From Rhizobium vallis (GTDB lineage: Bacteria > Pseudomonadota > Alphaproteobacteria > Rhizobiales > Rhizobiaceae): a DNA stretch of 64,000 nt. A model generated the notes under the pieces. It was not told the DNA's origin. It was given only the letters and a program-made list of their open reading frames with translations, and made no database searches. Of the stretch, positions 1 to 8,596 are shown piece after piece. The position numbers and the translations under genes were made by a program. Each line of letters starts with the position of its first letter. The stretch's first letter is position 1. Where the stretch lies: contig NZ_ML133696.1 in the NCBI RefSeq assembly GCF_003985155.1, positions 1 to 64,000 of the forward strand. The letters run 5' to 3'.

Positions 1-1
1 G

Positions 2-40
2 CCGGTTGCGATCCTGCTCCCCACAGCCCCAAACGGCTAA
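2..40 (+). CDS. possible C-terminal tail of a gene running in from the left
   Basis: One frame is open from the window edge and ends in TAA, giving a short tail PVAILLPTAPNG. A strong hairpin follows about 25 bases later, as expected after a gene end. The piece is far too short to identify and could be chance. Confidence 0.25.
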   Translation, partial: PVAILLPTAPNG

Positions 41-65
41 GAAGGTGACGATCCGACAACCAGCT

Positions 66-91
66 GCCGGGCGGGCGGCCACCCGCCCGGC
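66..91 (+). terminator. hairpin, likely terminator of the gene to the left
   Basis: A perfect 10-bp stem (GCCGGGCGGG paired with CCCGCCCGGC) closes a 6-base loop. A T-rich run (ATTTTTCTT) follows about 20 bases downstream, so it is not a textbook intrinsic terminator. No gene in the window needs it, so it probably serves one that ends at the left edge. Confidence 0.5.
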
Positions 92-123
92 AAGCGTCAG
101 TATCCTACATTTTTCTTATCCAA

Positions 124-270
124 GAAGGTGCCCGTAGGGCGGATGAGGGGGCCACTCGGCACAACATTTATTGTTGCCCTTCGCTTGAGCTCAGCGCATT
201 CGCGGCTTTGCCGCTCACCCCCTCATCGCCTCGCTATCGCTCCGGCACTTCTCCCCGCTGGGGAGAAGAG
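124..270. repeat. RIME-type intergenic mosaic element, copy A (rearranged)
   Basis: The left part (124-153) matches the distal arm of the other copies (GAAGGTGCCCGTAGGGCGGA). The right part (216-270) matches the proximal arm, including the inner palindrome CTTCTCCCCGCTGGGGAGAAG. Compared with the copies near 22.1, 25.1 and 38.3 kb the arms are in the opposite order, so this may be a junction of two partial elements. Bases flanking the right part (TTCGCGGCT...TTGCCGCTC) also resemble those flanking the 25.1 kb copy. Confidence 0.8.
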
Positions 271-415
271 ACGAGTGGCGGCGCCATACTCAATCCTCGG
301 CCTTTCTATCACCCACCCATCAGCGAAATTTCAAATAAGCATCAGCGCTTCGCCTTTGACTGCGGCTACCGGGTGCCGCTATCAGCACGGCATTCCTTTG
401 TCTTTCGAGCTGCCC

Positions 416-1318
416 ATGTCCCTTGACCGTTTTGCCCCCGCCGTCTTCGTTTTCCTCTGGTCCACGGGCTGGGTGGTGGCGAAATATGCCGCGCTGCATT
501 CCGAGCCCTTCACCTTTCTTTCGATACGCTACGCGCTGTCGGCCCTGGCATTCCTGGCGCTCTGCCTGGTGATGCGGGCGCAATGGCCGAAAAGCCGGGC
601 GACGTGGCTCCGCGCCATCTATTCCGGATTCTTTCTGCACGGCTTCTATCTCGGCGGCCTCTGGTGGGCGATTGCCAACGGCGTGCCGGCCGGCATATCG
701 GGCATCATTGCGGCACTGCAGCCGCTGCTGACGGCGATGGCGGCCCCCTTTCTCGTCGGTGAGCGATTGCAGCAGACACAGAAACTTGGCCTTGGCCTCG
801 GCTTTGTCGGCATCGCCATCGCCATTTCGCCGAAGCTCTTCGGTCCGGCGACAGCCGATCTCGCCCATGCCGCCGTGCCGCTGATGATCAATCTCGTCGC
901 CATGGGGTCCGTCACCTATGGCACGCTCTATCAGAAGAAACACCTGCAATCAGGTGACCTCAGAACCATCGCGACGCTGCAATATGTCGGCGCACTGGTT
1001 CTCACCCTGCCGCTGTCGCTGATCTTCGAGCGCCAGCATTTCGACGGCACCGCCCAGGCCTATGGCGCGCTCATCTGGTCGGTCTTCGGCCTGTCGATGG
1101 GCGGCGTCGGTTTGCTGCTTTACCTCATCCGCCGGGGGCAGGTTTCCCGCGCCGCCTCGCTCATTTACCTGATGCCGCCGGCGGTTGCCCTCGAGGCTTT
1201 CGTCGCCTTCGGGGAACCGTTGACCTTGCCCTTGATTGTCGGCACCGCGGTTGTCGTGACGGGCGTCTACCTGACGAACCGCCGGGCCGCCGGGCGACAG
1301 ACGCCGGCTGAGGCATAG
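416..1318 (+). CDS. EamA/DMT-family inner-membrane transporter
   Basis: The 300-residue protein is almost entirely hydrophobic helices with short loops, about ten membrane spans arranged as two EamA repeats. Recognisable family stretches are the N-terminal FLWSTGWVVAKYA and the first-repeat GISGIIAALQPLLTA. Such proteins export or import small metabolites, and the substrate cannot be told from sequence. The ATG at 416 was chosen because an in-frame extension to 128 would run through a RIME repeat and has no membrane-protein character. The gene converges on the helicase and shares a bidirectional terminator with it. Confidence 0.85.
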   Translation: MSLDRFAPAVFVFLWSTGWVVAKYAALHSEPFTFLSIRYALSALAFLALCLVMRAQWPKSRATWLRAIYSGFFLHGFYLGGLWWAIANGVPAGISGIIAALQPLLTAMAAPFLVGERLQQTQKLGLGLGFVGIAIAISPKLFGPATADLAHAAVPLMINLVAMGSVTYGTLYQKKHLQSGDLRTIATLQYVGALVLTLPLSLIFERQHFDGTAQAYGALIWSVFGLSMGGVGLLLYLIRRGQVSRAASLIYLMPPAVALEAFVAFGEPLTLPLIVGTAVVVTGVYLTNRRAAGRQTPAEA

Positions 1319-1326
1319 ACAATAAA

Positions 1327-1350
1327 AAAGGCCGGGTTTCCCCGGCCTTT
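1327..1350. terminator. bidirectional rho-independent terminator
   Basis: A perfect 10-bp stem (AAAGGCCGGG / CCCGGCCTTT) closes a TTTC loop. It is preceded by an A-run and followed by CTGATTTTC. It sits between the convergent ends of the EamA transporter gene and the helicase gene and can serve both. Confidence 0.85.
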
Positions 1351-1372
1351 CTGATTTTCAGTCGATCGATGA

Positions 1373-3058
1373 TCAGGCGCGTTCACGGCGCTGGCCGCCG
1401 TTGCGGGCGCCAGAGCCGCCGCGGCGATTGCCGCCGTTGCCGTCGCGGCGCGGTTCGCCGCCCTGTGCCTGCTGCGGGCCGCGATCCTCGCCGTGCTTGC
1501 GGGCCGGGCGGCCGTGGGCGTGGCGGCCATTGCCGCGGTGATGACCGCTCGGCTCGCCATTGGCATGGTGGGCATTGGGGCCGTTATGAGCAGGACGCTG
1601 CGGCTTTGCCGGGCGGAAATCGGAGGTCGAGGCCAGATCGTTGTCGGGACCCAGATTCGGGGTCGCTTCGCCGCGGCGCTGGCCGCGGAAATCCTCGTTG
1701 CGGGCGGTACGCTCGGGACGCGGACGACGCTCGCGACGCTCCTCGCCGCCGGCGCGGACTTCGCTACCTTCGCCTTCGCGGCGCGGGCGGCGTTCCTGGC
1801 GGCTGCCGCGATGCTCGGAACGGTTCTGGTCGCCACGGCCATTACCCTCGCGACCCTGGCCGCCGCCGCGGTTGCGGTTGTTGCCATTGCCGTTGCCGCG
1901 GCGAGGGCCGCTGCTGCTGATATGGGCCGGCGGTTCGCCGCCCGCGACCGTGATGTCGATGCCCATCAGGCGCTCGATGTCACGCAGCAGCTTGGCTTCG
2001 TCGGGGGCGCAGAAGGCAATCGCGATGCCATCACGACCGGCGCGGGCCGTGCGGCCGATCCGGTGGACATAGGCGTCCGGCACTTCCGGCAGGTCGTAGT
2101 TGTAGACGTGGCTGACGGCCGGGATGTCGATGCCGCGGGCGGCAACGTCGGTGGCGATCAGCGTCTTGATGCTGCCGTCACGGAAGGCCTTCAGTGCCCG
2201 CTCGCGCTGGCCCTGGCTCTTGTTGCCGTGGATCGAGGCGACGGAGTAGCCGATGTTTTCGAGATGCTTCATCAGCTTCTCGGCACCGTGTTTGGTGCGC
2301 AGGAAGACGATAGCGCGTCCGTCAGGGTTTTCGGTCAGCGACTTGCGCAGCAGTTCCGTCTTGTCGTTCTTGCCGCCGACGAAATGGACGTACTGTTCGA
2401 CCTTGTCGGCAGCCTTGCCCGGAGGCGTGACTTCGACCTTGAGGGGATCGACGAGATATTCGCCGGCGAGATCGGCGATCGCCTTCGGCATGGTGGCCGA
2501 AAACAGCATGGTCTGGCGCTTCTTCGGAACGAGCTTGGCGATCTTGCGCAGATCGTGCACGAAGCCGAGATCGAGCATCTGGTCGGCTTCATCAAGCACG
2601 AGGTAGCGGACCGTGGTCAGCGTGATGGCGCGGCGATTGACGAGATCGAGCAGGCGGCCGGGTGTTGCGACCAGCACATCGGTGCCTTTTTCGAGCTGAA
2701 GCTGCTGCTTGTTGATCGAGACGCCGCCGACGACGACGTTGATGCGCAGCGACGACTTGCGGATGAATTTCTTCAGGTTTTCGGCGATCTGGTTCACCAG
2801 TTCGCGGGTCGGCGCCAGGATCAGCGTCCGCGTCGTGCGGTTGTCGGGGCGGCGCTCGTCGGCGAGCAGCTTTTCGATGAGCGGCAGGCCGAAGGCGGCT
2901 GTTTTGCCGGTGCCGGTCTGGGCAAGGCCGATCAGGTCGCGGCCTTGGAGGAGGAGGGGAATGGCCTGTTCCTGGATCGGCGTCGGCGTTTCGATGCCGA
3001 GCTGGAACAAAGTAGCGACGATCGGCTTGGAGACACCAAGCGATTCAAAATTGGTCAA
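1373..3058 (-). CDS. rhlE: DEAD-box ATP-dependent RNA helicase, RhlE type
   Basis: An ATP-dependent RNA-unwinding enzyme for ribosome assembly or mRNA turnover. Visible motifs: Q motif (TPTPIQEQAI, about residues 25-34), Walker A AQTGTGKT (46-53), PTREL (83-87), DEAD (156-159), SAT in FSATMP, and HRIGRTARAG in the second RecA domain. From about residue 390 to the end the protein is a low-complexity Arg/Gly/Asn/Glu-rich tail, typical of RNA-binding disordered extensions. I chose the TTG start at 3058 (TNFESLGVSK). It has AAAGG seven bases upstream and matches where RhlE proteins normally begin, while the ATG further up would add 21 non-conserved residues. Total 561 residues. Confidence 0.9.
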   Translation of the reverse strand: MTNFESLGVSKPIVATLFQLGIETPTPIQEQAIPLLLQGRDLIGLAQTGTGKTAAFGLPLIEKLLADERRPDNRTTRTLILAPTRELVNQIAENLKKFIRKSSLRINVVVGGVSINKQQLQLEKGTDVLVATPGRLLDLVNRRAITLTTVRYLVLDEADQMLDLGFVHDLRKIAKLVPKKRQTMLFSATMPKAIADLAGEYLVDPLKVEVTPPGKAADKVEQYVHFVGGKNDKTELLRKSLTENPDGRAIVFLRTKHGAEKLMKHLENIGYSVASIHGNKSQGQRERALKAFRDGSIKTLIATDVAARGIDIPAVSHVYNYDLPEVPDAYVHRIGRTARAGRDGIAIAFCAPDEAKLLRDIERLMGIDITVAGGEPPAHISSSGPRRGNGNGNNRNRGGGQGREGNGRGDQNRSEHRGSRQERRPRREGEGSEVRAGGEERRERRPRPERTARNEDFRGQRRGEATPNLGPDNDLASTSDFRPAKPQRPAHNGPNAHHANGEPSGHHRGNGRHAHGRPARKHGEDRGPQQAQGGEPRRDGNGGNRRGGSGARNGGQRRERA

Positions 3059-3363
3059 GGTATAACCTTTCGGGGCGCCACAATGACTATCGCCGGAACG
3101 CACCATGCGATCCGGTTTCATTCTGGCGTCAAGAACCCCGCGTGAAGTGGGAACTTGTGAGTTGGAAAAAGCTTTCCAGCGCTTCTGGCCGCTCTTGGGA
3201 GTGCGGCGTTCTATCGAAATGCGCTTTTGTCCCTTCTTCCTGCGTCCGTATTTTCTAGCAGGGGCACGCTCACGCGGCGGCCGGAAGGGTGAAAGCTGGG
3301 CTGCATTTGGGCCAGTTCGCGTGGAAAGTCAAGTGCAGTGCACAAGAAAGCCTCTGGTGGAAC
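3059..3363. other. gene-free interval between the helicase and the AlkD-like gene
   Basis: It holds the helicase upstream region and the region downstream of the AlkD-like gene, both on the minus strand. I see no coding potential with family resemblance, no clear terminator and no repeat. It must contain the helicase promoter, but I cannot place its hexamers convincingly. Confidence 0.5.
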
Positions 3364-4467
3364 TTAGTTTGGCATGACAAGCACGAAGCTCTGCGATGCG
3401 CTTTCGGCGCCGTTGACGAGGATGGCGATGCGGTGCTCGCCTGGATAATAGCGCCGCGTCGTGATCGGCCGCATGGTGTGGCGGCGCTCGATTGCGTGGC
3501 TTTGGCCGGGCGCGAGCGAGATCGTCTTGCATTTGAAGACCTTGGGCGAGAGCGAGCCGTCGGCCTTCACGTGATGGATGGCGTAATCGATCATCAGCGA
3601 TTGTGTCGTCTCACCGGCATTCGTCATGCGGATTTCGAAATCCAGCCCTTCGCCGAAGAGCACCTCGCCGTTCGCAAGCCTCAATTCGCATGCGAGCGAG
3701 GCGGCCGCGCCGAAGCCGAAATTGGCGAGCGCCTGCGCATGGCCCTTCTTCAAAAGCGTGCGCGAGGCGTGCTTCAGCAGCCAGCGGCGTTCGGGGGAGG
3801 CGCCCTCGATGTGGCCGGCGATGAAGGCTGCGACGAGATCGGGATGATCCTTGGCGATGTCGTTCAGGCTGTTGGCGACGGAGCGGCGGACATAGTCCTC
3901 CGGATCGTCCATCAGCGCGGTCAGGATCGGGAGGATCGGCGCCGGGTCCTTCACGAGGTGCGGCAGGCGCATCGCCCATGGCAGGCGCGGCCGCGTTCCC
4001 TCGCTCGCCAGCCGGCGCACATGCCGGTCGGGATCGCCGACCCAGCCGGAAATGATGGCAAGCGCGCGCTGCTGGTCGCGATGAATGAACGGGCGGATGC
4101 CATACTCGGCGGTGAAATGCGGCGTCAGCGCCTTCAGGAGATCGAGACCGAGTTCGAAATGGTCGGGGCCGCGGGCGGCGATGAACTGGTTGACCGGCAG
4201 CAGCATCCAGCCGGAAAGCCCGGGCCTGTCGGCTGCGGGCAGGCTTGCCTTCAGGATGGCGGCTGCTTCAGGAAAATCATCAGGAAGCGTGGCAAACAGC
4301 GCGTCGCAGATGAGGGTTGACCGCTCCATCAGCTCCAGCGCGTTAAGGCCGGTGGTCGCCAACGCCATGAAGCGGCCCTTGTCGAAGGAGGGCGCCTTGG
4401 CGGCGATGCGATCGGCCATGTCGCCGACCAATGCCTCATGCAGCAGGTTCTTGAGCGGTTCCGGCAT
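3364..4467 (-). CDS. DNA alkylation repair protein, AlkD/HEAT-repeat type
   Basis: The 367-residue protein resembles the HEAT-like repeat DNA glycosylases that remove alkylated bases. Supporting stretches are HEAT-like helices such as DDPEDYVRRSVANSLNDIAK and DPDRHVRRLASEGTRPRLPW. The R-R-lined repeats are typical of these DNA-cradling proteins. The last roughly 110 residues form a beta-rich extension (LEFGEGLDFEIRMTNAG-like region) also common in alphaproteobacterial members. The start has a strong AAGGAGG ribosome site. It is a single-gene unit, with a hairpin lying between it and the next minus-strand gene upstream. Confidence 0.82.
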   Translation of the reverse strand: MPEPLKNLLHEALVGDMADRIAAKAPSFDKGRFMALATTGLNALELMERSTLICDALFATLPDDFPEAAAILKASLPAADRPGLSGWMLLPVNQFIAARGPDHFELGLDLLKALTPHFTAEYGIRPFIHRDQQRALAIISGWVGDPDRHVRRLASEGTRPRLPWAMRLPHLVKDPAPILPILTALMDDPEDYVRRSVANSLNDIAKDHPDLVAAFIAGHIEGASPERRWLLKHASRTLLKKGHAQALANFGFGAAASLACELRLANGEVLFGEGLDFEIRMTNAGETTQSLMIDYAIHHVKADGSLSPKVFKCKTISLAPGQSHAIERRHTMRPITTRRYYPGEHRIAILVNGAESASQSFVLVMPN

Positions 4468-4496
4468 GCTGATCCTCCTTCTGTGGGAGGATTGGC

Positions 4497-4527
4497 CCGG
4501 CGCCGCCGGGAGGTCAAGCGGCGCCGG
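4497..4527. terminator. strong hairpin between the AlkD-like gene and the PAY-repeat gene
   Basis: A perfect 10-bp stem CCGGCGCCGC / GCGGCGCCGG with an 11-base loop. It lies just downstream of the minus-strand small exported gene, so it is likely that gene's transcript end. In the minus direction there is no U-run; the T-run is on the other side. Confidence 0.5.
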
Positions 4528-4539
4528 ATGCGGTTTTAT

Positions 4540-4857
4540 CTATTCCGTGCAGACTTTGACGCGGTAGGGATCGCCCCAATCGTCGTGCCGCCATTCGAGG
4601 TGGCAATAGGACGGCCGGTAATAGGTCCGGTAGACCGGATAGGGGCGATAAGCGGGATAGGCGGGGTAGGCAGGATACGCGGGGTAGGCGGGTCGGGCGG
4701 CCTCGGACAGCAGGGCGCCGCCGACGACGCCGGCGGCAAGGCCGCCCCAGAAGGCGTCGCGCGGACGGGCATCGGCGGTGGTGGCGGTGGCGAGCGAGGC
4801 GCCGGCAAAGGTCAGCGCGATCAGGCCCGCCGCCATGGTCTTATGAAGAACGGACAT
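4540..4857 (-). CDS. small exported protein with Pro-Ala-Tyr tandem repeats
   Basis: A 105-residue protein with a clear Sec signal peptide (hydrophobic stretch AAGLIALTFAGASLATA, likely cleavage after TADA near residue 30). A short glycine/alanine linker follows, then five PAY repeats, then a Tyr/Arg-rich tail (RPYPVYRTYYRPSY) ending in a short domain with two Cys (CHLEW ... KVCTE) that could form a disulfide. Small proteins of this design are common in rhizobia and have no known function. AAGGA seven bases upstream supports the ATG. Confidence 0.7.
   Translation of the reverse strand: MSVLHKTMAAGLIALTFAGASLATATTADARPRDAFWGGLAAGVVGGALLSEAARPAYPAYPAYPAYPAYRPYPVYRTYYRPSYCHLEWRHDDWGDPYRVKVCTE
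4648..4692 (-). repeat. five tandem 9-bp coding repeats (PAY units)
   Basis: Five consecutive 9-base units each encode Pro-Ala-Tyr with synonymous third-position differences. Because the unit is a multiple of three, copy-number change would alter the protein length without shifting the frame. Confidence 0.8.
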
Positions 4858-5194
4858 GGTATTTTCCTTTCATGGTGGCTTCCATAAAGCCATGTCGAGA
4901 CTCGGCCCGGATCGCGGCGGCGCGATGGCCGCGCAAGCGCTTCCCGCATTAAATTTTCGTCATGATTTCAACGGGTGCCGCCATCGAAATGAATGACGAC
5001 GGATCTGGGATTGCGCCAGTCGCGATGGCCTCTCAGGCTCGTGCAAGCTCGCCCTGCCAATGTGAGACATCTTCAGTTTGGTGAGCCGGCTGGCAAATGT
5101 CAGCCATCAAAATTTATGGTTAAAACCTTGTTAAAAGCCTTGGCGTTATAGTCTTTGTAGTCGATATTTCATTTATTGCGGGAGCGACAATTTC
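4858..5194. other. intergenic region upstream of the hybrid kinase
   Basis: This is a divergent intergenic region. The last 100 bases before the kinase are AT-rich (GGTTAAAACCTTGTTAAAAGCC, a short direct repeat of TTAAAA) and end with GGGAG 11 bases before the TTG start. It probably contains promoters for both flanking genes, but I could not assign -35/-10 pairs with good spacing. No small gene was recognised. Confidence 0.4.
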
Positions 5195-8100
5195 TTGAAA
5201 GCAGCCGGGGAACTTCTGGAGTTGGCTTGCCGCCGGATCGCTGATCTGGACACCCCGGCCTATGTCAAGAACAGCGAGCTGCGCTACATCGCCGTCAACG
5301 AGGCCTACGCCGATTTCTTCGGCCGCGAGATTTCCGATTTCATCGGCAGGCGGAGCCGCGAACTCTTCGACCGTCCCGAGGAAGAGGATCGCGAGGACAA
5401 GGAACGTCGCGCGCTGGTGTTCGGCACCGAGGAAAACGCCATCTGCTTCGATGCCGTAGGCCTCCATCACGAGCGCATTGACATCGAAAGCTTCTCTCCG
5501 TCGCCGGATCGAGCCTATGTGCTTGGCATTTTCGAAGTGCGCGAGCGCCGCGCCCTTGGCGGCAATCCCGTTATTTCAGGCAACTTCAAGGCTGTAAACG
5601 ATTCCGAAATTGCCGCCGATTTCGCCCAGGTGCGCGAGGCGCTTGAGACGCTAGATCATCCGATCGGCATCTTTGCGGCAGACGGCCGGCCGCTGGTCGT
5701 CAACGCCGCCTATCGCAACGGCGCGAAGCCTGCCGCCGCCGGAGATTCGGCCTGGGGTGAGAGCGTCGACGAACTCGATGTTCTCCGCACCGTCCTGGAG
5801 GACCTGCCGGTTGCCGTTTTCGTGCGCGACGACGAGCACCGCCTGGTCTATGCCAACAAGTATTATGAGACCTTCAGCGGCCATTCCCGCTCCGCGTATC
5901 TCGGAATGACCGAACAGGAAATGTTCGGGCTGGAAGGTGGTGAGGCGATCTACCAGGAAAACCAGCTGGCGCTGAAGCACGGAATATCGGTCGAGCTCGA
6001 GAGCGAGATGCCGAGCAAGAGCGGCCACATCTATCCGGTCATCTCACGCGTCAACCGCGTCATGACATCGGATGGGCGGACCTATGTCGTCGGCTCCTTT
6101 TCCGACATCTCGCCGCTCAAGGAGCGCGAGAATGCGCTGATTGCATCGCGCAAGCAGGAAGAAATCCTGCATCGGGATATCGAAAGCATCCTGCGTTCGC
6201 TGCCGGTCGGCGTACTGATCCTCGATAACGACCACCGGATCGTCTACGGCAACGACGAATTCTACAGCATCTGGGAGCTGCCGCTCGACGATCGCTTCGA
6301 CGGCCGCCCTTTCCTCGACGTCATCCGCCGCAACCACGAGCTCGGGCGCTATGACGGAACGCAGGTGCCGGAGGAGATCTACGCCTTCCGCAAGCACCTG
6401 TTCGAAGCTGAAGAGCCCGAGCCGATCGAACTTGGCTGGGCAGGCGGCAAATCCGTGATCTTCGACAGCCGCCGCCTCTCCAACGACCGCATTCTGCTCA
6501 CTTATGCCGATATCTCGGCGGTGCGCGAACGGGAAAACGAAATCCACGAGACGCGCGCCGCACTCGAGCGGCTCGGCGAAATGATGCGCGATGCGACGCA
6601 TGCCATGTCGCAGGGCATCGCCATCGTCCAGGATAACGTCATCAAGATGTCCAACGAGGCGATGGCCGACATCCTGCAGATCCCGCCTCATCATATCGAG
6701 GCCGGGCAGGGTTGGCTCGGCATGTTCGAATTCTGCGCGGCGCGGGGCGATTTCCACGACGCGGCGGATGAGATCCTGCAGGAGTGGCGCGCCAATATCG
6801 CGGCCGGCCAGCCGATTTCCACCGTCTTCCATGTCGGCGGCGAGCGCTGGGTGAACATGGATGCGACCGTCAGCAGGGGTCAGCATTGGGTGGCGCTTTT
6901 CACCGACGTCACCGAGCTCAAGAGCCGCGAAGAGGAACTGCGCGAGCTTCTGTCGCGCGCCGAAGCTGCCGACCGCGCCAAATCCGAATTCCTCGCCAAT
7001 ATGAGCCATGAAATCCGCACGCCGATGAACGGCGTGCTTGGCATGGCCGAGCTGCTTGCCAAGACCAATCTCGACACACGCCAGAAGACCTTCATCGATA
7101 TCATCGTCAAGTCGGGCAACGCGCTGCTGACTATCATCAACGACATCCTCGATTTTTCGAAGATCGATGCCGGGCAAATGAAGCTGCGCAAAGCCGCTTT
7201 CGATATCACCGAAGCAGTGGAGGACGTGGCGACGCTCCTCTCCTCCCATGCGGCCGAAAAGAATATCGAGCTTCTGGTGCGGGCAGCACCGGATCTGCCC
7301 GCCGCCGTGATCGGAGACGCCGGGCGTTTCCGCCAGATCGTGACCAATCTGGTCGGGAATGCCGTCAAATTCACCGAGCGCGGTCATGTCTTCGTCGATG
7401 TCGGCTTCGAGACGGTCGCCGGCGGCGAGATCATGGCGAGCATCCGCATCGAAGATACCGGTATCGGCATTCCCGGTGAAAAGCTCTCATCGGTCTTCGA
7501 CAAGTTCTCGCAGGTCGACGCTTCCTCGACAAGGCGACATGAGGGAACGGGGCTCGGCCTTGCGATCACCGCCGGCCTCGTCGATCTTTTCGGCGGCTAT
7601 CTCAATGTCGACAGCGAATGGGGCAAGGGCTCGGTCTTCACCGTCAACCTGCCTTTCGCGGTGGCTGCGGCCCGCCTTGAGCCGAAGCCGCTGCCGATCA
7701 ACGTGCAGGGCGCGCGTATCCTCGTCGTCGACGATAATGAGGTGAACCGGCGCATCCTCACCGAGCAGCTTTCGCTCTGGGGCTTCGACGGTGTGGCCGC
7801 CGAGGGCGGCGGCACCGGTCTTGCGATCCTGGAGGCGGCCGCTGATCTCGGCGTGACCGTCGACGCCGTGGTGCTCGACTATCATATGCCCGACATGAAC
7901 GGCGCCGATGTCGCGCGCCGGCTGCGCGCCGATCCCCGCTTCGTCGAGCTGCCGATCATCTTCCTGACATCGATGGATATTTCGGGCACGGAAAAGGAAT
8001 TCGCGGCGCTGAACGGCCACGCGCATCTGATGAAGCCGGCGCGCGCCAACGTGCTGCGCAACACCGTCGTCGAAGTGGTGCGCGCCCGTCGCGTCAAGCA

Positions 8101-8593
8101 GGCCTCGGAAGCCGAGATTGCCCGGCTGCAGGCCGAAGCAGCCGTGCCTGTACCGGCGCCGGCACCCTTGCCACAGTCCCGTGCGGCCGAATTCGTCGAC
8201 GTGCTCGTCGCCGAAGACAACGAGGTCAACCAGATCGTCTTCACGCAGATACTCCAGGGAACAGGCCTTTCCTTCCTCGTCGTCGACAATGGCGAGCAGG
8301 CGGTGGCCGCCTGGCAGCGGCACACGCCGCGCATCATCATGATGGACGTATCGATGCCCGTGATGAACGGCCATGAAGCGACCCGAACGATCCGGAAACT
8401 GGAACAGGGGCAGGGCCACCGCGTGCCGATCATCGGCGTCACCGCCCATGCGCTGGAAAGTGACCGCGAGCTCTGCCTCGATGCCGGCATGGACGACTAC
8501 ATGTCGAAGCCGATCAGCCCTGAACTGCTGGAAGAGAAGATCCGGCAATGGCTCGGCAAGGATGAGCTGCAGCCGGGGCGTACCGGCTACTGA
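5195..8593 (+). CDS. multi-PAS hybrid sensor histidine kinase with two receiver domains
   Basis: A 1132-residue signalling protein with no membrane segment, so probably cytoplasmic. Order: about four PAS-like sensor domains (near residues 10-110, 190-310, 325-440 and 465-565), a HisKA dimerisation domain with the H-box NMSHEIRTPMNG (phospho-His about 605), and a HATPase domain (EDTGIGIP, GTGLGLAIT). Two receivers follow, with phospho-acceptor Asp about 895 (LDYHMPDMNG) and about 1051 (MDVSMPVMNG). The second keeps the conserved Lys in SKPI; the first has MKPA. It starts at TTG. No separate response regulator or phosphotransfer protein lies next to it, so its output partner is unknown. Confidence 0.9.
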   Translation: MKAAGELLELACRRIADLDTPAYVKNSELRYIAVNEAYADFFGREISDFIGRRSRELFDRPEEEDREDKERRALVFGTEENAICFDAVGLHHERIDIESFSPSPDRAYVLGIFEVRERRALGGNPVISGNFKAVNDSEIAADFAQVREALETLDHPIGIFAADGRPLVVNAAYRNGAKPAAAGDSAWGESVDELDVLRTVLEDLPVAVFVRDDEHRLVYANKYYETFSGHSRSAYLGMTEQEMFGLEGGEAIYQENQLALKHGISVELESEMPSKSGHIYPVISRVNRVMTSDGRTYVVGSFSDISPLKERENALIASRKQEEILHRDIESILRSLPVGVLILDNDHRIVYGNDEFYSIWELPLDDRFDGRPFLDVIRRNHELGRYDGTQVPEEIYAFRKHLFEAEEPEPIELGWAGGKSVIFDSRRLSNDRILLTYADISAVRERENEIHETRAALERLGEMMRDATHAMSQGIAIVQDNVIKMSNEAMADILQIPPHHIEAGQGWLGMFEFCAARGDFHDAADEILQEWRANIAAGQPISTVFHVGGERWVNMDATVSRGQHWVALFTDVTELKSREEELRELLSRAEAADRAKSEFLANMSHEIRTPMNGVLGMAELLAKTNLDTRQKTFIDIIVKSGNALLTIINDILDFSKIDAGQMKLRKAAFDITEAVEDVATLLSSHAAEKNIELLVRAAPDLPAAVIGDAGRFRQIVTNLVGNAVKFTERGHVFVDVGFETVAGGEIMASIRIEDTGIGIPGEKLSSVFDKFSQVDASSTRRHEGTGLGLAITAGLVDLFGGYLNVDSEWGKGSVFTVNLPFAVAAARLEPKPLPINVQGARILVVDDNEVNRRILTEQLSLWGFDGVAAEGGGTGLAILEAAADLGVTVDAVVLDYHMPDMNGADVARRLRADPRFVELPIIFLTSMDISGTEKEFAALNGHAHLMKPARANVLRNTVVEVVRARRVKQASEAEIARLQAEAAVPVPAPAPLPQSRAAEFVDVLVAEDNEVNQIVFTQILQGTGLSFLVVDNGEQAVAAWQRHTPRIIMMDVSMPVMNGHEATRTIRKLEQGQGHRVPIIGVTAHALESDRELCLDAGMDDYMSKPISPELLEEKIRQWLGKDELQPGRTGY

Positions 8594-8596
8594 TCT

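Noticed and set aside
128..415. N-terminal extension of the EamA transporter back to 128
   Set aside because: It translates the RIME repeat and adds nothing like a transporter N-terminus. The ATG at 416 fits the family.
1493..3145. 550-codon plus-strand frame over the helicase
   Set aside because: GC-rich antisense shadow of a clearly identified gene, without family resemblance.
4648..4692. Possible CRISPR-like array
   Set aside because: Units are 9-bp coding repeats without spacers.
6044..7387. Long minus-strand frame inside the hybrid kinase
   Set aside because: Antisense shadow; the opposite strand carries intact kinase motifs.
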